A stretch of DNA of 64,000 bases from Palsa-360 sp963710315 (GCA_963710315.1 CAVPZW010000002.1:62001-126000), one strand, 5' to 3'. Positions 31,637 to 40,977 are shown, counted from the stretch's first letter. Made by a program: numbers and translations. Notes: generated by a model from the sequence alone, not told the origin.

Positions 31637-32155
31637 TTTACTCTCCTTGCCGAATTTGTGCGCCTTGCGGGGAGGTGGGGATTGCTTCCCACCTGATAAT
31701 CTTACAATTGGCCCGTTCGGGCGTGGCCTTCGGCAAAATATAGGATTAGATACATGGCCCGGGATTATGGGGGAAGGATATGCTATGAATATGTAATATG
31801 TCGATTAAGTTTGTGTTACATACTGTGGATAATGACTATCAAACTGGAATGCGCTCCGGCTTTCGATTCGCCAACCCTGTGGAGGGAGTCAACTATTCGA
31901 AATTGGTTATTCGCGTTCGAGGACTGCAATCCGCGCAGATGAGCAGCATTGTTTGAAGACGTCCTGAACACGCGAAATGTGAGATTTACCATGGGGACAC
32001 ACCAAGGCCACACATTCATTGGGCTTGTTTGACGCCCCAGTGGCCCTCTGCTACATTCAAAAGCTACGCGGGAAATTCTCCGCCGCGAAGCTGTTTTCGC
32101 GAACTGCCAACCTTCTTTTTTGTAGAAAAGCCTCACATCGACTGCGGGAGGCAAC
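31637..32155. other. 519-base intergenic region, relatively AT-rich
   Basis: It separates two divergently transcribed genes. A 7-bp stem hairpin (AGGTGGG...CCCACCT) lies at 31674-31695 in the likely leader of the phosphoesterase. A sigma70-like promoter for the aldehyde dehydrogenase is at 32029-32057. Short frames here show no coding character. Confidence 0.45.
32029..32057 (+). promoter_or_regulatory. candidate sigma70 promoter for the aldehyde dehydrogenase gene
   Basis: TTGACG and TACATT are spaced by 17 bases, about 100 bases before the start codon of the aldehyde dehydrogenase. The -35 box has five of six consensus bases; the -10 match is moderate. Prediction by eye only. Confidence 0.4.
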
Positions 32156-33658
32156 ATGACGACCAGCGCCGTTTCCAGAAGCCATAAGAACTTTATTAAT
32201 GGGGAGTGGGTGGATGCCCGCCGCGGAGGCACGTTCGAGAATCGCAATCCGGCCAACACCGGCGAGTTGCTGGGAATTTTCCCTTCTTCGACGGCGGAAG
32301 ATGTGAACGATGCGGTGGACGCGGCCAAGGCTGCGTTCAAAAAATGGCGGCTGTTTCCCGCGCCGAGGCGCGCGGAAATTTTGTATCGCACGGCCGAAGC
32401 CCTCGTGAAGCGCAAGGAAGAGATGGCCCACGACATGACGCGCGAGATGGGCAAGCCGCTGTCCGAGACGCGCGGCGATGTGCAGGAAGCCATCGACATG
32501 ACCTATTACATGGCCGGCGAAGGGCGCAGGCTGTTCGGCCAAACCGTTCCCTCGGAGCTGCCCAATAAATTTGCCATGTCGGTGCGCGATCCGCTGGGCG
32601 TGGTGGGAATGATTACGCCGTGGAATTTTCCCATGGCCATTCCTTCCTGGAAAATAATGCCCGCGCTGATTTGCGGAAATACGGTGGTCATCAAGCCGGC
32701 CGAGGACACGCCGCTCTCCACCTACAATCTGGTGCAAATCCTGATCGAATCGGGCTTGCCCGCCGGAGTTCTGAACATCGTGGCGGGAATGGGGCCGGAC
32801 GCGGGAGCGCCGCTCGTCGTGAATCCTGGCGTATCGGCGGTGAGCTTCACGGGATCGACGGAAACGGGGCGCATTGTGAGCCAGGCCTGCGCGCCCACCT
32901 TTAAACCATGCCATCTCGAAATGGGCGGCAAGAACATCATGATCGTGATGGACGATGCCAACCTGGAGCTTGCCGTGGAAGGCGCGGTGTGGGGCGGCTT
33001 CGGAACCAGCGGGCAGCGCTGCACGGCGGCCAGCCGCGTTGCGGTGCACACAAAAATTTACCGGGAATTTCTCAATCTCTTTGCGGAGCGGACCCGCGCG
33101 CTCAAATTGGGCGACGGGCTGGACGCCAAAACGGATGTCGGGCCGGTGGTGAACGAGACGCAATTGTTCACCGTGATGAAGTACGTGGAGATCGGAAAAA
33201 GCGAGGGCGCGCGCCTGGTGGCCGGCGGACACCGCGCCGAGTCCGGCGATTTGGCGCGAGGATGGTTCCACGAGCCCACCATTTTTGCGGATGTGGACGC
33301 CAAGATGACCATCGCGCAGGAGGAAATCTTTGGCCCGGTGGTGGCCATGATTCCATTTTCCTCGATGGACGGAGCCATTGAGATCGCCAACAACGTGAAG
33401 TACGGGCTCTCCGCTTCCATCTACACGCGCAACGTGAATCAGGCCTACCGGGCGATGCGAGATCTGGAAACTGGAATCGTCTACGTGAACGCGCCAACTA
33501 TTGGAGCGGAAATTCAGCTTCCCTTTGGTGGAACGAAAGGGACGGGCAACGGCCATCGCGAAGCCGGAACCGCCGCCATCGATTTTTATTCGGAATGGAA
33601 AACGCTGTATGTGGATTATTCGGACAGGCTGCAGCGCGCGCAGATCGATACGGCCTAA
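32156..33658 (+). CDS. NAD(P)-dependent aldehyde dehydrogenase
   Basis: A 500-aa ALDH-superfamily enzyme. The catalytic Cys is in SGQRCTAASR and the general-base Glu in LEMGGKN; the cofactor motif FTGSTETGR and the N-terminal NFPMAIPSWK are typical. The ending NAPTIGAEIQLPFGG with KGTGNGHREAG is typical of the semialdehyde-dehydrogenase-like group (for example alpha-ketoglutarate or aminoadipate semialdehyde), but the substrate is not fixed by sequence. It is a single-gene unit, followed directly by a palindromic repeat. Confidence 0.92.
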   Translation: MTTSAVSRSHKNFINGEWVDARRGGTFENRNPANTGELLGIFPSSTAEDVNDAVDAAKAAFKKWRLFPAPRRAEILYRTAEALVKRKEEMAHDMTREMGKPLSETRGDVQEAIDMTYYMAGEGRRLFGQTVPSELPNKFAMSVRDPLGVVGMITPWNFPMAIPSWKIMPALICGNTVVIKPAEDTPLSTYNLVQILIESGLPAGVLNIVAGMGPDAGAPLVVNPGVSAVSFTGSTETGRIVSQACAPTFKPCHLEMGGKNIMIVMDDANLELAVEGAVWGGFGTSGQRCTAASRVAVHTKIYREFLNLFAERTRALKLGDGLDAKTDVGPVVNETQLFTVMKYVEIGKSEGARLVAGGHRAESGDLARGWFHEPTIFADVDAKMTIAQEEIFGPVVAMIPFSSMDGAIEIANNVKYGLSASIYTRNVNQAYRAMRDLETGIVYVNAPTIGAEIQLPFGGTKGTGNGHREAGTAAIDFYSEWKTLYVDYSDRLQRAQIDTA

Positions 33659-33665
33659 GCTTTTT

Positions 33666-33738
33666 GTAGCGCGGGCTTCAGCCTGCGGGGGTTAGTCCCT
33701 GCAAGGCCTAAAACCCGCAGGCTGAAGCCCGCGCTACG
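33666..33738. repeat. REP-like palindrome, copy 5
   Basis: The perfect arms GTAGCGCGGGCTTCAGCCTG and CAGGCTGAAGCCCGCGCTAC flank the centre TCCCTGCAAGGCCTA. It lies in the convergent gap between the aldehyde dehydrogenase and the diguanylate cyclase and could terminate both. Confidence 0.9.
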
Positions 33739-33771
33739 CAAACCCACTCCACTAAAACGCCACTCTGGAGA

Positions 33772-34836
33772 TTAACGCTTCTTCTTCCGCTTCAGCCCTT
33801 TTTCGGTGTACATGCTGTTGTCGGCATGTTCGATGACGTCGCTGATGCTTTCTCCAGGCTGCCACTGAGCCAGGCCGATGGACGCGGTCACGCAGACTTT
33901 TACTTCCCCGGCGCCTCCGGTTTGAATCTTATATTCGCCGAACATCCATTTTTTGGTGCGGTCAAGTTGCTGGTTGGCTCCCAGAAGATCGCAATCCAGA
34001 ACGATGATGAATTCGTCGCCGCCCCAGCGGCCGACCGTGTCGTGCCCGCGCGAATTTGTGCGCAATTCCGTGGCAAACTGTCTCAGAAGGTTGTCTCCGG
34101 CCAGGTGCCCGTAGGTGTCGTTCACTTCCTTAAACTTGTCGAGGTCGAGAATGGCCACGCAAAAGGGCTGCGCCTTGGCGATGCGCATTTCGATTCGCTC
34201 CTCGACATTTCTGCGGTTGGATAATCCGGTCATCTCATCGCGGATCACCAATTCCTCGGCGGCCTTCAGCTTGGTTTCGTAGTCTGAGACTTCCGACTTC
34301 AATTGATTGAGCAGGGAGTTGCTGTCCTGCGTCATGCGGTCCACATAGGTTTTTAGTTCGGAGGCCCCTGCGACAAGCGACGATCGGATCTGAGTTAAGT
34401 CTTCCAGGTCGGCAATGCCATGCAGGCGGGTGGTGAAATCGCTTAACTGGGTGGCGTACTGGTTGTCCCGATCGCCAATGGATTGCGCGGTGCGTGCCAA
34501 AGCAAGCAGTAGCTCTTTGACGTCGTGGGCCTTAGCCTTGAGGTATTCGGAGCTGCTTTCTCCCCATTCTTCCAGCTGCTCTTCAACTTTTTCTTCCGTC
34601 TCCCGAATCGACGCGGGCGTCACGGTCTTTGAGATGCCCCGCTCAAGCTCCGCCAGCCGCTTCTGCAAATCCCTGCCCACAGGTGGACAGGCTTGAACTC
34701 CGCTTGTTCCCATGGCCAGCAGCACTGCGCGATAGGATGCCAGCGCCGCCTCGATCAAGTCTCCCGGTTTCACTTCCGCTTCAGCTGGGGCTAGTTTTTC
34801 AGGGTCCATGTCCAAATATTTCTTCAGTGAAATCAA
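33772..34836 (-). CDS. diguanylate cyclase (GGDEF), cytosolic
   Basis: A 354-aa protein with no membrane segment. Residues 1-190 are helical and probably coiled coil, with no known sensor domain. The GGDEF domain (about 195-350) has DEMTGLSNRRN, ILDLDKFKEVNDTYGHLAGD and the active-site loop GRWGGDEF. An RxxD inhibitory site (RGHD) lies five residues before GGDEF, so product feedback is likely. It makes cyclic di-GMP from two GTP. No EAL domain or receptor is nearby. Confidence 0.92.
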   Translation of the reverse strand: MISLKKYLDMDPEKLAPAEAEVKPGDLIEAALASYRAVLLAMGTSGVQACPPVGRDLQKRLAELERGISKTVTPASIRETEEKVEEQLEEWGESSSEYLKAKAHDVKELLLALARTAQSIGDRDNQYATQLSDFTTRLHGIADLEDLTQIRSSLVAGASELKTYVDRMTQDSNSLLNQLKSEVSDYETKLKAAEELVIRDEMTGLSNRRNVEERIEMRIAKAQPFCVAILDLDKFKEVNDTYGHLAGDNLLRQFATELRTNSRGHDTVGRWGGDEFIIVLDCDLLGANQQLDRTKKWMFGEYKIQTGGAGEVKVCVTASIGLAQWQPGESISDVIEHADNSMYTEKGLKRKKKR

Positions 34837-35199
34837 GGCGGAACGCTCCTGTGTAGGGACCGGGTCCCATTTTCGAAATTGGGCGGGTGTCAGGGCGACA
34901 ATTCCGCGCCAAGATAGGGTGCTCCCTGATGCCTATCGGCATTCCCTCATTAGACTTGAGCGGGATTATTCATTTTTAGTGGCCCATTCAAGGGAGCGCG
35001 GTATCCCCTTGAGGGTAGGACACGTAGCGGCCGCCTTCAGGCGGGCCTGTGCGTAACTCCAGAATGCCCGCCTGAAGGCCGCCGCTACTGAATCCAGATT
35101 CTCGTGTCTGGCACATGCCCGGCTCACACGATTTGACGATGGCCTCTGCAACGCATAAAATCATTGCAGGACCGAAAGTTTTTGTGAGTCGTGTACCCA
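34837..35199. other. divergent region between the GGDEF gene and hrcA
   Basis: It contains the palindrome at 35023-35089. I searched by eye for a CIRCE operator (TTAGCACTC-N9-GAGTGCTAA) before hrcA and did not find one. No gene is seen. Confidence 0.45.
35023..35089. repeat. palindrome related to the REP family (GTAGCGGCCGCCTTCAGGCGGGC)
   Basis: The arms GTAGCGGCCGCCTTCAGGCG and CGCCTGAAGGCCGCCGCTAC share the GTAGCG/CGCTAC termini and the CTTCAG core with the main REP family but differ in the stem body. It is a distinct subfamily, with one copy here. Confidence 0.8.
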
Positions 35200-36249
35200 A
35201 TGTCTGACGCAGCCCCAAATAACGAACGCAACCGGCAGATTCTCTCAGCCATCGTCCGCGCCTATATTGAAACGGGAGAGCCCGTTTCTTCGCGCTCCAT
35301 TTCGCGCCGGCATGTGGAATCGCTGAGCTCGGCGACCATTCGCAATGTGATGTCGGACCTGGAAGACGAAGGCTTTCTGTTTCAACCGCATACCTCGGCG
35401 GGCCGGGTTCCCACGGCCACGGCGTACCGTTTCTTCGCCCAGCAGATTGTTGCCAGGGCCACGCTCAGTCCCGAAGACGAGGAAATGATTCGCGGCGAGT
35501 TTGCGGGCGCGTCCTCGGGCGAGGAAATCGCCGAGCGCGCCGGGCATGTGCTCGCGGAAATTTCCAAGGGTCTGGGAATTGTGGTTTCTCCTCCCATCTC
35601 GAAAACTGTTTTGGAGCACATCCGATTTGTTTTGCTGCCGGATGGGCGCATCGTGGTGGTGCTGGTTTCCACGGGCGGCAATACGCGGGACAAAGTGATT
35701 CGCCCCGAGAAAATATTCAGCCAGCAGGATCTGGACTACACCGCGGAGTACTTGAACCGCCACTACACTGGATTTTTGCTGGAAGCCATTCGCGCGGACC
35801 TGTTGAACCGGCTGGCAAAGGAAGAGGAGCAATACGCGCTGCTTGCGCGAAACGCTCTGGTGCTGTGCGATCCGGCCATGCTGGGGCAGGGCTCGGCGCA
35901 GCGCGTATACATTGAGGGCGCGGCGCAGATGGCGGCCGCTCCGGAATTCACCGATCAATCGCAGTTGCGCGATGTGCTCTCGGCCATCGAGGAAAAGCAC
36001 AGGATCATCGCGCTCTTGGCGAATTGCATCGACACGCCGGACCCGGTGCACGTGCAAATCGGCGTTAAGGGGATGGACCGCGCCGGTGAGCATCTGGCAT
36101 TGATCAGCGCGCCTTACTCGTTTCAGGATCAGTCGCAGGGAACCGTGGGCGTCCTTGGCCCCATGCGCATGCAATATGAGCGGGCCATCACGGCCGTGGC
36201 ATTTGTTGCGCGCGCATTCAGCGAGACATTGGATCGCGATCGGAGTTAG
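35200..36249 (+). CDS. hrcA: heat-inducible transcription repressor HrcA
   Basis: A 349-aa repressor of chaperone genes that normally binds CIRCE operators. The N-terminal winged helix has RQILSAIVRAYIETGEPVSS and SATIRNVMSDLEDEGFLFQP followed by HTSAGRVPT. The C-terminal domain includes GPMRMQYERAITAVAFVA. It starts at ATG 35200; a GTG three codons upstream is also possible. The stop is TAG. grpE and dnaJ follow in an operon; dnaK is not in the window. Confidence 0.93.
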   Translation: MSDAAPNNERNRQILSAIVRAYIETGEPVSSRSISRRHVESLSSATIRNVMSDLEDEGFLFQPHTSAGRVPTATAYRFFAQQIVARATLSPEDEEMIRGEFAGASSGEEIAERAGHVLAEISKGLGIVVSPPISKTVLEHIRFVLLPDGRIVVVLVSTGGNTRDKVIRPEKIFSQQDLDYTAEYLNRHYTGFLLEAIRADLLNRLAKEEEQYALLARNALVLCDPAMLGQGSAQRVYIEGAAQMAAAPEFTDQSQLRDVLSAIEEKHRIIALLANCIDTPDPVHVQIGVKGMDRAGEHLALISAPYSFQDQSQGTVGVLGPMRMQYERAITAVAFVARAFSETLDRDRS

Positions 36250-36253
36250 CAAC

Positions 36254-36874
36254 GTGGCGGAAGCAAAACGTGAAGAGGATAAAGTAGTTTCGATCGACGG
36301 CAGTCCCGTCAATCGCGAGCAGGATTCGTCGCAACCTTCGGACGATCCCGCTTCTGGGGATCCTCCGGCAGCCGGCGAAGCTTCGCTGGCCGCGGAGTTC
36401 CAGAAGCTCAAGGCGGAGAAGGACGAGCTGCTGCAAACCATGGTCCGCCGCCAGGCCGACTTCGAAAATTTTCGCAAGAGGACCGAGCGCGACCGGCATG
36501 AAGAGGCTCGCCGAGGCGTGGAGCGGCTGATCCTCGATCTGATTCCCGTCCTGGATGCCTTCGACCGCGGGCTGCATGCGCACGAGGATCCGGCGTTCGA
36601 GGAATATCGCAAGGGGATCACGCTCATCCGCAAGCAGCTGTGGGATGCCATTGCCAAGCACGGCGTGCAACCCATCGAGGCGGCGGGAAAAATGTTTGAC
36701 CCGCACATGCACCAGGCCATCGAGCGGCTGGAATCCGATGAGTATCCCGACGGCTTTGTGGTCTCCGTGTTTCAGGATGGCTATCTGTTTCACGGGCGCG
36801 TTTTGCGTCCGGCGATTGTGCGAGTGGCCGTGCACCCCGCGCAAAACGAAAATTCCACCACGAATGAAAATTAG
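36254..36874 (+). CDS. grpE: nucleotide exchange factor GrpE
   Basis: A 206-aa cochaperone that releases ADP from DnaK. It has a long acidic, disordered N-terminus, a coiled-coil dimerisation helix (about 45-100, ADFENFRKRTERDRHEEARR) and the C-terminal beta domain (MFDPHMHQAIERLES, VVSVFQDGYLFHGRVLRPA). It starts at GTG 36254, 4 bases after the hrcA stop; the frame open from 36155 overlaps hrcA and is not homologous. Confidence 0.93.
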   Translation: MAEAKREEDKVVSIDGSPVNREQDSSQPSDDPASGDPPAAGEASLAAEFQKLKAEKDELLQTMVRRQADFENFRKRTERDRHEEARRGVERLILDLIPVLDAFDRGLHAHEDPAFEEYRKGITLIRKQLWDAIAKHGVQPIEAAGKMFDPHMHQAIERLESDEYPDGFVVSVFQDGYLFHGRVLRPAIVRVAVHPAQNENSTTNEN

Positions 36875-36886
36875 GCCGACCAGCCG

Positions 36887-38014
36887 ATGAGCGAAAAACG
36901 CGATTGTTACGATGTCCTGGGAGTTGCCCGCAGCGCCAGCGCGGATGAAGTGAAGTCCGCTTATCGCAAGGCGGCGTTGAAGTGGCACCCCGACCGCAAT
37001 CCGCATTCCAAGCAGGAAGCCGAAGAAAAATTCCGCGAGGCCACGGAATCGTATTCGATTCTCTCCGATCCCCAGAAGCGCGCCGCTTACGATCGTTATG
37101 GATTCGCGGGGCTCTCCCGCGGAGGTTTCGATGGCGGCGTCAATCAAACCATCATTGACGAATTTCAGGATATTTTCGGAGACTTCTTCGGTTTCGAGGA
37201 TATTTTTGGCGGCCGCCGGGGCCGCAGCCGCTCGCAGCGCGGCGCCGATCTGCGTTACGATATGAAGTTGAGTTTCGAGGAAGCCGCCTCCGGAGTGAAC
37301 ACCAAGATTCGCATTCCGCGCCTGGAATTTTGCGAAGTCTGCAACGGCACGGGAGCCAAGGCCGGCACGGGCGTGACTGCATGCGTGACCTGCGGCGGAC
37401 GCGGACAGGTTCACTACCAGCAGGGATTTTTCACTATTTCGCGCACCTGCCCGGATTGCCACGGCGCGGGGCAAATCGTGCGGGAATCCTGCCCCGATTG
37501 CAAAGGAAAGGGCCGCATCGAGCGCAGCCGCACTATCGATCTTCGAATTCCGCCGGGCGTCGATTCCAACACGCGCCTGCGCATTCCCGGCGAAGGCGAG
37601 CCCGGAGGCAACAGCGGCCCTGCCGGCGATTTGTACGTTGTGCTGGACGTGAAGCCGCACCCGTATTTCGAAAGAAGGGACGCGGACCTATATTGCACAG
37701 TTCCCATTTCCATCGTGCAGGCGGCGCTGGGAACCCAAATTGTGGTGCCCGGGATCAGCGGCGAAGAGACCGTGAAAATTCCCGAAGGCACGCAGACGGG
37801 CGAAATCATTCGCCTAAAAGGGAAAGGCATGCCCGATCCGCACGGCGGCGGCAAGGGCGATCTGTACGTGAACATCCACGTAGAGGTTCCCACCAAGCTG
37901 ACGCGCGATCAGCGCCGCCTGTTCGAGCAGCTCGGAGCCACATTGCCGGTGGAAAATCGCCCCGCGCATCGCGATTCCTCACTCTTTGAAAAAGTAAAAG
38001 ATATTTTCGGATAA
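36887..38014 (+). CDS. dnaJ: chaperone DnaJ
   Basis: A 375-aa type I Hsp40. The J domain has the HPD motif (LKWHPDRNPHSK). A Gly/Phe region contains FGFEDIFGGRRG. Four zinc-finger repeats are CEVCNGTG, CVTCGGRG, CPDCHGAG and CPDCKGKG. The C-terminal substrate domains follow (LRIPGEGEPGGNSGPAGDLY). It stimulates DnaK ATPase. It is the last gene of hrcA-grpE-dnaJ, 12 bases after grpE. Confidence 0.95.
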   Translation: MSEKRDCYDVLGVARSASADEVKSAYRKAALKWHPDRNPHSKQEAEEKFREATESYSILSDPQKRAAYDRYGFAGLSRGGFDGGVNQTIIDEFQDIFGDFFGFEDIFGGRRGRSRSQRGADLRYDMKLSFEEAASGVNTKIRIPRLEFCEVCNGTGAKAGTGVTACVTCGGRGQVHYQQGFFTISRTCPDCHGAGQIVRESCPDCKGKGRIERSRTIDLRIPPGVDSNTRLRIPGEGEPGGNSGPAGDLYVVLDVKPHPYFERRDADLYCTVPISIVQAALGTQIVVPGISGEETVKIPEGTQTGEIIRLKGKGMPDPHGGGKGDLYVNIHVEVPTKLTRDQRRLFEQLGATLPVENRPAHRDSSLFEKVKDIFG

Positions 38015-38038
38015 ACGATCCAGCAAGTCTCCGTGCCC

Positions 38039-38131
38039 CTCCTCTTTTCTCTGTGTCCTCTGTGTTAAGGTTTTTGCAGGCCGCCAAAACTTCAAAAGCT
38101 CAACACAGAGGACACAGAGCAAAGAGGAGAA
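38039..38131. repeat. inverted CACAGAG repeat pair, empty
   Basis: The arms CCTCTTTTCTCTGTGTCCTC (38039-38066) and CAACACAGAGGACACAGAGC (38102-38131) enclose only about 35 bases. It is the same repeat type as that bounding the GxxExxY cassette. It lies between convergent dnaJ and nucleoside hydrolase genes and may act as a terminator. Confidence 0.75.
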
Positions 38132-38179
38132 CACGGAGAGGCATTCGCCGGCACAATGCCGATTGCACGTTACCTCAGC

Positions 38180-39244
38180 TTACTTAACTCCCAGCGCGTT
38201 CATAAATACATCGCGAAATCTCAAGGGGTCGGCATCGATCGCCACTTGAACGTTGGGGCGGCCCTTTTTGACCTCCACGGTCCTGCCCACTTCTTCCGGC
38301 TTGTCGCTGATTTCGATGGCCAGCGGGCGGAACGTCACGACCGCCGGATTGGCCAGCACGGTGGCCGCCAGCGGATCTTTGGCAAAGTAGAATCCCTGGC
38401 GAATTTGTTCGCGTACCATGTCCAGCGCCTGCGCAACAAAATTTGCCAGCGGCGCGCCTGCGCGCGACTCGATCTGCTCAAGGAGTGCCATGTCGATGGG
38501 AACGCGCTGCGTGGCGTCCAGAGGCACCAGTCGAATGGGCGCGCCGGATGTGAAAACTATTTTCGCCGCGACTGGATCGATAAACATATTCCATTCGGCT
38601 GCCACGTTGCTCGTCTTGAAAAATCCGCCGTCTCCCAAATTTCCGGATACGCCGATGGCCCCACCCAAAATAACGAGTTGGCGGCCTGTGTGCGCCACTC
38701 GCGGCGTGCGCGAAAAAACTTCGCCTAGATTGGTGAGGGGGCCGAGCGCAAGCACCTGCACCGGATGAACGGCGTCCGAGAGACGCTTGAGCAAATAGTC
38801 CGCCGCGCTGCGTGAATCGACGGAGCGCGCGGGCGGCGGAAGATAAATTCCGGGGAGTTCGTCGGAATCGCGGCGCCACTCGGCCGGAAATTCGTGGCTT
38901 CCGGAGAGCGGGCTTTCCCTGCCGAGAAAGACGGGAACGTCGTCCCGGCCCGCGAGCGCGAGAAGGCGAAGCACATTTCTTCCTCCCGCTGGAACATGCG
39001 CCATGCCATTCTCAATGGTGATGGCTTCCACATGAATATCGGGTCGCGATAAGAGAAAAGCGATGGCCATCAGGTCGTCCGCGCCGGCATCGCTGTCAAT
39101 AATCACGGAACGGCGGACGGGCGAGGGGCGCGGCGCTGTTTGCGCCGCCATCCGCGCGGGGACAATGAGCGCGGGCATTGCCACGAGAAAAACGCAAAGG
39201 GCCAAGAATGAAAGGGCGCGGCGCGGCTGAGCGCGAAATGGCAT
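38180..39244 (-). CDS. exported inosine-uridine-type nucleoside hydrolase
   Basis: A 354-aa hydrolase with the calcium-binding aspartate cluster DSDAGADDLMAI near residues 48-60, LALGPLTNL, and NMFIDPVAAKIV. It splits N-ribosides into base and ribose. A signal or anchor segment (ALSFLALCVFLVAMPALIV) suggests export, unusual for housekeeping nucleoside hydrolases and suited to scavenging nucleosides outside the cell. The start at 39244 (MPFRAQPRR) was chosen because the longer frame overlaps divergent rsmE. Confidence 0.88.
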   Translation of the reverse strand: MPFRAQPRRALSFLALCVFLVAMPALIVPARMAAQTAPRPSPVRRSVIIDSDAGADDLMAIAFLLSRPDIHVEAITIENGMAHVPAGGRNVLRLLALAGRDDVPVFLGRESPLSGSHEFPAEWRRDSDELPGIYLPPPARSVDSRSAADYLLKRLSDAVHPVQVLALGPLTNLGEVFSRTPRVAHTGRQLVILGGAIGVSGNLGDGGFFKTSNVAAEWNMFIDPVAAKIVFTSGAPIRLVPLDATQRVPIDMALLEQIESRAGAPLANFVAQALDMVREQIRQGFYFAKDPLAATVLANPAVVTFRPLAIEISDKPEEVGRTVEVKKGRPNVQVAIDADPLRFRDVFMNALGVK

Positions 39245-39268
39245 CGGATTGATATAACATAGAGAAAC

Positions 39269-40015
39269 ATGCGAAGGCGATTCTTTGTGGATGAGTTTGA
39301 GGCGGGATCGGCAATCTTGCGTGGCGAGGCGGCTCATCACCTGGGGCGCGTGCTGCGCGCGGAAGCCGGCCAGCTCTACGAGCTGAGCGACGGGCAGCGC
39401 TTGTGGCTTGCGCGCACGGAAAACGTGGGGCGTGACGAAGTCCAATTCACGCTGGTCGAGCAACTGCCCACTGTGGTTGTCCCCGTGCAGATCGAGTTGC
39501 TGCTGGCCATCGTGAAATTTGACCGCTTCGAGTGGGCCCTGGAAAAAGCCACCGAACTTGGCGTGGAGGATGTTGTGCCGCTGGCCGCGGACCGAAGCGA
39601 AAAAGGACTGATCGCGGCGGCCGGGAAGCGCGCTGACCGCTGGAAGAGAATTCTGGCGGAGTCGGCGCAGCAGGCGCGGCGTTTGCGCGTCCCGTCGTTG
39701 GGAGAAGCGGCCAAGCCGCGCGATGCCTTTCGCGCAACGGCCGCGACGCTAAAAGTATTGCTCTCCGAGCGAGCCGGCGCGAGGCCCTTGCGCGAAGTTC
39801 TGGAGCCCGTTGCCACGGCACGCCGGGAAGGCGAAGCCGCGCGCGTGGCGCTGGCCATCGGCCCCGAAGGCGGATGGACCGACGCGGAATTTTCGTGCGC
39901 GAGCGATTGCGGATTCGTGGAGGTCGCGCTTGGAGCAAATATTCTGCGCACGGAGACGGCTGTGTGCGCTGCGCTGGCCGCGGTGCAGTACGCGTTTGGA
40001 GCGTTCAGGCCATAG
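39269..40015 (+). CDS. rsmE: 16S rRNA (uracil(1498)-N(3))-methyltransferase
   Basis: A 248-aa SPOUT-class methyltransferase. The N-terminal PUA-like part has HHLGRVLRAEAGQ; the knot motif is AIGPEGGWTDAEF with LGANILRTETAV. It methylates U1498 of 16S rRNA using S-adenosylmethionine. Family motif VKFDRFEWALEKATELG is clear. Divergent from the nucleoside hydrolase with a 24-base gap. Confidence 0.93.
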   Translation: MRRRFFVDEFEAGSAILRGEAAHHLGRVLRAEAGQLYELSDGQRLWLARTENVGRDEVQFTLVEQLPTVVVPVQIELLLAIVKFDRFEWALEKATELGVEDVVPLAADRSEKGLIAAAGKRADRWKRILAESAQQARRLRVPSLGEAAKPRDAFRATAATLKVLLSERAGARPLREVLEPVATARREGEAARVALAIGPEGGWTDAEFSCASDCGFVEVALGANILRTETAVCAALAAVQYAFGAFRP

Positions 40016-40050
40016 CGAGGCGGAGATATACAGAAGCGTGGGTGGATTTT

Positions 40051-40142
40051 TGTGGCATAGGCTTTAGTGGCATAGCCTTCAGCCTGTGGATTTTTGTCCT
40101 TGCAAGGCCTAAACCCCACAGGCTGAAGCCTATGCCACAAAA
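40051..40142. repeat. REP-like palindrome, copy 6, with duplicated left arm
   Basis: The right arm CAGGCTGAAGCCTATGCCAC is perfect, but the left arm contains a partial tandem duplication (GTGGCATAGGCTTTA then GTGGCATAGCCTTCA), making this copy about 15 bp longer than its relatives. It lies between rsmE and the methyltransferase. Confidence 0.85.
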
Positions 40143-40200
40143 AACGTGGCCCTGATCGATTAGTTTGTCCAGCAAAAATACGGGGATTGTGGAGAGCAAG

Positions 40201-40977
40201 ATGATGCAGGAATCACCCGCGGAATGGAACGCCAACCTATATAACGCCAAGCATGATTTCGTCTGGAAGTATGGGGCCGATGTGGTTGCGCTGCTGAATC
40301 CGCAAGCAGGCGAGCGCATCCTCGATTTGGGATGCGGCACGGGCCATTTGACGGCGCAGATCGCCGAATCCGGCGCGCAGGTCCTGGGCGTGGACCGATC
40401 CGCCGAGATGGTGGCCGCGGCGCGAGTGGCATATCCAAATTTAAAATTTGAGATTTCAGATGCTCGGCAACTTCCATACTGCGATGAGTTTGACGCCGTG
40501 TTTTCCAATGCCACGCTTCACTGGATTCATGAGCCTGAACTTGTGCTGCAAGGAATCTGCAGAGCACTGCGCCCGGGTGGAAGATTCGTCGCGGAGCTTG
40601 GCGGGAAGAAAAACATACGCGCCATGCAGGATGCCTTTGACCACGCGCTGGTGGAACTGGGCGCGGCCAAGCCCGGCGAAGTGCAGCCGTGGTATTACCC
40701 CAGCGTGAGCGAATACTCGATGCTGGCGGAGAAGAACGGATTCGAAGTGCGCTTCATCACGCTGTTTGACCGGCCCACGGCCCTCGCGGATGGCGCCTCC
40801 GGAATGCGAAACTGGATCGTCATGTTTGGCGCGGACTATCTGGCCAAGGCCGGGGAATCCAAGCGCGAGGAATTTCTTGGCCGGGTGGAAGAGTTACTTC
40901 GCCCAAAATTATTTCGCGATGGGCAATGGTGGGCGGACTACCGCAGGCTGCGCCTGGTGGCGGTTCGAGAAAAATAA
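40201..40977 (+). CDS. class I SAM-dependent methyltransferase (Tam-like)
   Basis: A 258-aa methyltransferase. The SAM-binding motif I is ILDLGCGTGHLTAQI, the acidic residue GVDRSAEMV follows, then FDAVFSNATLHWIHEP and ALRPGGRFVAELGGKKN. The overall pattern resembles trans-aconitate 2-methyltransferase, but the substrate is not established. I chose ATG 40201 with GGAGAG upstream. Confidence 0.82.
   Translation: MMQESPAEWNANLYNAKHDFVWKYGADVVALLNPQAGERILDLGCGTGHLTAQIAESGAQVLGVDRSAEMVAAARVAYPNLKFEISDARQLPYCDEFDAVFSNATLHWIHEPELVLQGICRALRPGGRFVAELGGKKNIRAMQDAFDHALVELGAAKPGEVQPWYYPSVSEYSMLAEKNGFEVRFITLFDRPTALADGASGMRNWIVMFGADYLAKAGESKREEFLGRVEELLRPKLFRDGQWWADYRRLRLVAVREK

Noticed and set aside
32057..33556. 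499-aa minus-strand frame over the aldehyde dehydrogenase
   Set aside because: A shadow frame rich in His, Arg and Gly; the plus strand has all catalytic motifs.
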